Of a stretch of 64,000 bases of DNA, positions 62,690-64,000 are shown one piece after another. The DNA is from Phycisphaeraceae bacterium (lineage in GTDB: Bacteria > Planctomycetota > Phycisphaerae > Phycisphaerales > UBA1924). The notes under the pieces were generated by a model. The model was not told where the DNA came from. It saw nothing but the letters and a program-made list of their open reading frames with translations, and ran no database searches. The DNA is taken from positions 434,001-498,000 of the forward strand of contig JAHBXC010000002.1 in NCBI GenBank assembly GCA_019636675.1. The letters run 5' to 3'. The stretch's first letter is position 1. Every line of letters begins with the position of its first letter. The position numbers were made by a program, and so were the translations under genes.

Positions 62690-62830
62690 GTGCTCCCCGA
62701 ACAGCACTTGATCGTTCGTGCCGCGTCGGGGAGGAAGTCGGGGTGGGGTTTCGCGTAGATTCTGGATGTGTCCTGCTGGGAGTGCCCGAGCATGCCCTCG
62801 ATCCGCCTGAGTTGATGCTCCAAGCCCACG
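62690..62830 (-). pseudogene. C-terminal remnant of a tyrosine recombinase
   Basis: On the minus strand, one frame reads VGLEHQLRRIEGMLGHSQQD then TSRIYAKPHPDFLPDAA, which fits the end of a phage-type integrase (LGHS box with the catalytic His, then the Tyr region). No upstream catalytic Arg domain remains and the reading frame is not a gene. It is what is left of an integrase. The rest of 62595-62907 shows no gene. Confidence 0.5.
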
Positions 62831-62907
62831 GTGACCGTGGTAGGATGCCATGATCGGTATTTACTCGGTCCCGGTGTTGTGGTAGGACGAGTCTCCGGGG
62901 GAGAACG

Positions 62908-64000
62908 CATGGCCAAACGAACAAAACACGCTGCAACATCACCGAGCGACGAGCCGTCGGACACCGGCCTCGTCCTGTTCCAGCCCGCCGACGGGGCCGC
63001 CCTGCGGGTCCGCATCGAGGGTAAGACCGTCTGGCTGACGCAGCGGCAGCTCGCGGACCTCTTCCAGATCACGCCGCCGACGGTCAACGAGCACCTGAAA
63101 AACATCTACGCCGAGGGCGAGCTCGACCCCGGCCCAACTATTCGGAAATTCCGAATAGTTCAGGCCGAGGGCGCCCGGCAGGTCACCCGGACCGTGGACC
63201 ACTACGCCCTCGACGCCATCCTGGCGGTCGGGTACCGCGTGCGGTCCGACCGCGGCACCCAGTTCCGCCAGTGGGCGACGGCCACGCTCTCGGAGTACCT
63301 CGTCAAGGGCTTCGCCCTCGACGACGAGCGGCTGAAGGAAGGCCGGTCCCTCGGGGCCGACTACTTCGACGAGCTGCTCGCGCGCATCCGGGACATCCGG
63401 GCGTCGGAGCGCCGCTTCTACCAGAAGATCACGGACATCTACGCCACCAGCGTCGACTACGACCCCGCCGCGGGGGTCACCAAGGACTTCTACGCCACGG
63501 TCCAGAACAAGCTCCACTGGGCGATCCACGGCCGCACCGCCGCCGAGGTCATCAGGGCGCGCGCCGACGCTTCGAGGCCCAACATGGGGCTGACCACCTG
63601 GAAGAACGCGCCCGGGGGACCGATCCGCAAGCACGATGTGAGCGTGGCGAAGAACTACCTCAGCGCCGAGGAGATCGACGCGCTCAACCGCATCGTGACC
63701 ATGTACCTCGACTACGCCGAGGATCAGGCGAAGCGCCAGAGCCCGATGCGCATGGCCGACTGGGTCCGCAAGCTCGACGGATTCCTCCAGTTCAACGAGC
63801 GCAACATCCTCACCCACGCCGGCAAGGTCTCGGCCGAGATCGCCAGGGACCACGCGGAGCGCGAGTTCGCCAAGCACGAGGAGGCCCGCAGGCTGCGTGA
63901 GGCGAGCGAGCCGACCAGCGACTTCGACCGGTTCGTCGAGAAGACCAAGAAGCTCCCCGAGCCCGGCGCAACGAAGAAGGCGCCCGCGAAGCGCTCGCGC
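62908..64000 (+). CDS. rhuM: RhuM-family protein, 3' end beyond the window
   Basis: The frame from ATG 62908 stays open to the right edge (364 codons so far). VWLTQRQLADLFQITPPTVNEHLKNIYAEGELD and YALDAILAVGYRVRSDRGTQFRQWATATLSEYLVKGF are the RhuM/virulence-protein signatures, with an HTH-like N-terminus. RhuM-family genes are common in genomic islands and next to type I restriction genes; the biochemical role is not established. The C-terminus is Lys/Ala-rich. A perfect 25-base palindrome lies within the coding sequence at 63136-63160. Confidence 0.82.
63136..63160. repeat. Perfect palindrome inside rhuM
   Basis: AACTATTCGGAA and TTCCGAATAGTT are exact complements around a single A. The stretch is AT-rich within a GC-rich gene and encodes the conserved TIRKFRIVQ segment. 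It could be an internal operator or a protein-coding coincidence. Confidence 0.6.

Overview
The window looks like chromosomal DNA from a GC-rich member of the Planctomycetota, most likely of the Phycisphaerae type. That placement is inferred from the high GC content, from secreted proteins ending in dockerin-like EF-hand repeats, from sulfatase-modifying-factor-like proteins with PEP-CTERM-like tails, and from the small coupled genes that accompany a MobF relaxase. No rRNA, complete tRNA or CRISPR array is visible. Two tRNA 3' halves (Asp-GTC near 13.2 kb, minus strand; Ile-GAT near 45.5 kb, plus strand) mark sites where mobile DNA has entered tRNA genes.

From 1 to 12.9 kb lies a copper/heavy-metal resistance island. 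It holds the tail of a TolC-like channel, a Tat-exported multicopper oxidase, a broken amino-acid permease, a CsoR-type repressor with its operator, a CopA-type P1B ATPase, a small protein with a PD-(D/E)XK-like signature, a His-rich membrane protein, a three-gene RND efflux system (TolC lipoprotein, adaptor, permease) and a His-rich lipoprotein whose signal peptide is frameshifted.

From 13.2 to 18.3 kb is a candidate defence module: a DUF2130 coiled-coil nuclease-like protein, an 80-residue protein and a Rad50/SMC-like ATPase with a CxxC hook and a zinc ribbon. From 18.5 to 29.7 kb is a mobilisable or conjugative element. It has a MobF relaxase-helicase, a coupling ATPase without membrane segments next to a separate membrane protein, and three short operons of coupled small genes (including two DUF2958 copies). 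Each operon is preceded by a related GC-rich leader with compensating stem changes.

From 30 to 45.6 kb is a dense defence island: an AbiEi/AbiEii pair with its own operator, a Fic protein, and an operon of HTH regulator, SNF2 helicase, HAD phosphatase, Mod methyltransferase and Res-type restriction helicase. A HEPN-like gene follows, then an RloC-like ATPase enclosed by 90-bp direct repeats and the tRNA-Ile remnant.

From 45.8 to 59.3 kb, two paralogous gene pairs (SUMF1-like plus dockerin-type secreted protein) flank an accessory block. The block holds an ArdC-like antirestriction protein; a ubiquitin-like conjugation operon (Ubl, E2, JAMM peptidase, E1, membrane protein) with a divergent XRE/ImmA regulator pair; a small unknown gene; and a SET-domain protein. 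Related copies of the ArdC 3' end and its hairpin at 50.2, 54.5 and 59.3 kb look like cassette boundaries.

From 59.4 to 64 kb are a winged-helix protein, a membrane protein and an XRE regulator sharing a perfect 12-bp inverted-repeat operator, a DUF4238 gene with an unknown partner, an integrase remnant, and a RhuM-family gene cut by the window edge. All functions are read from sequence motifs; no database search was run.
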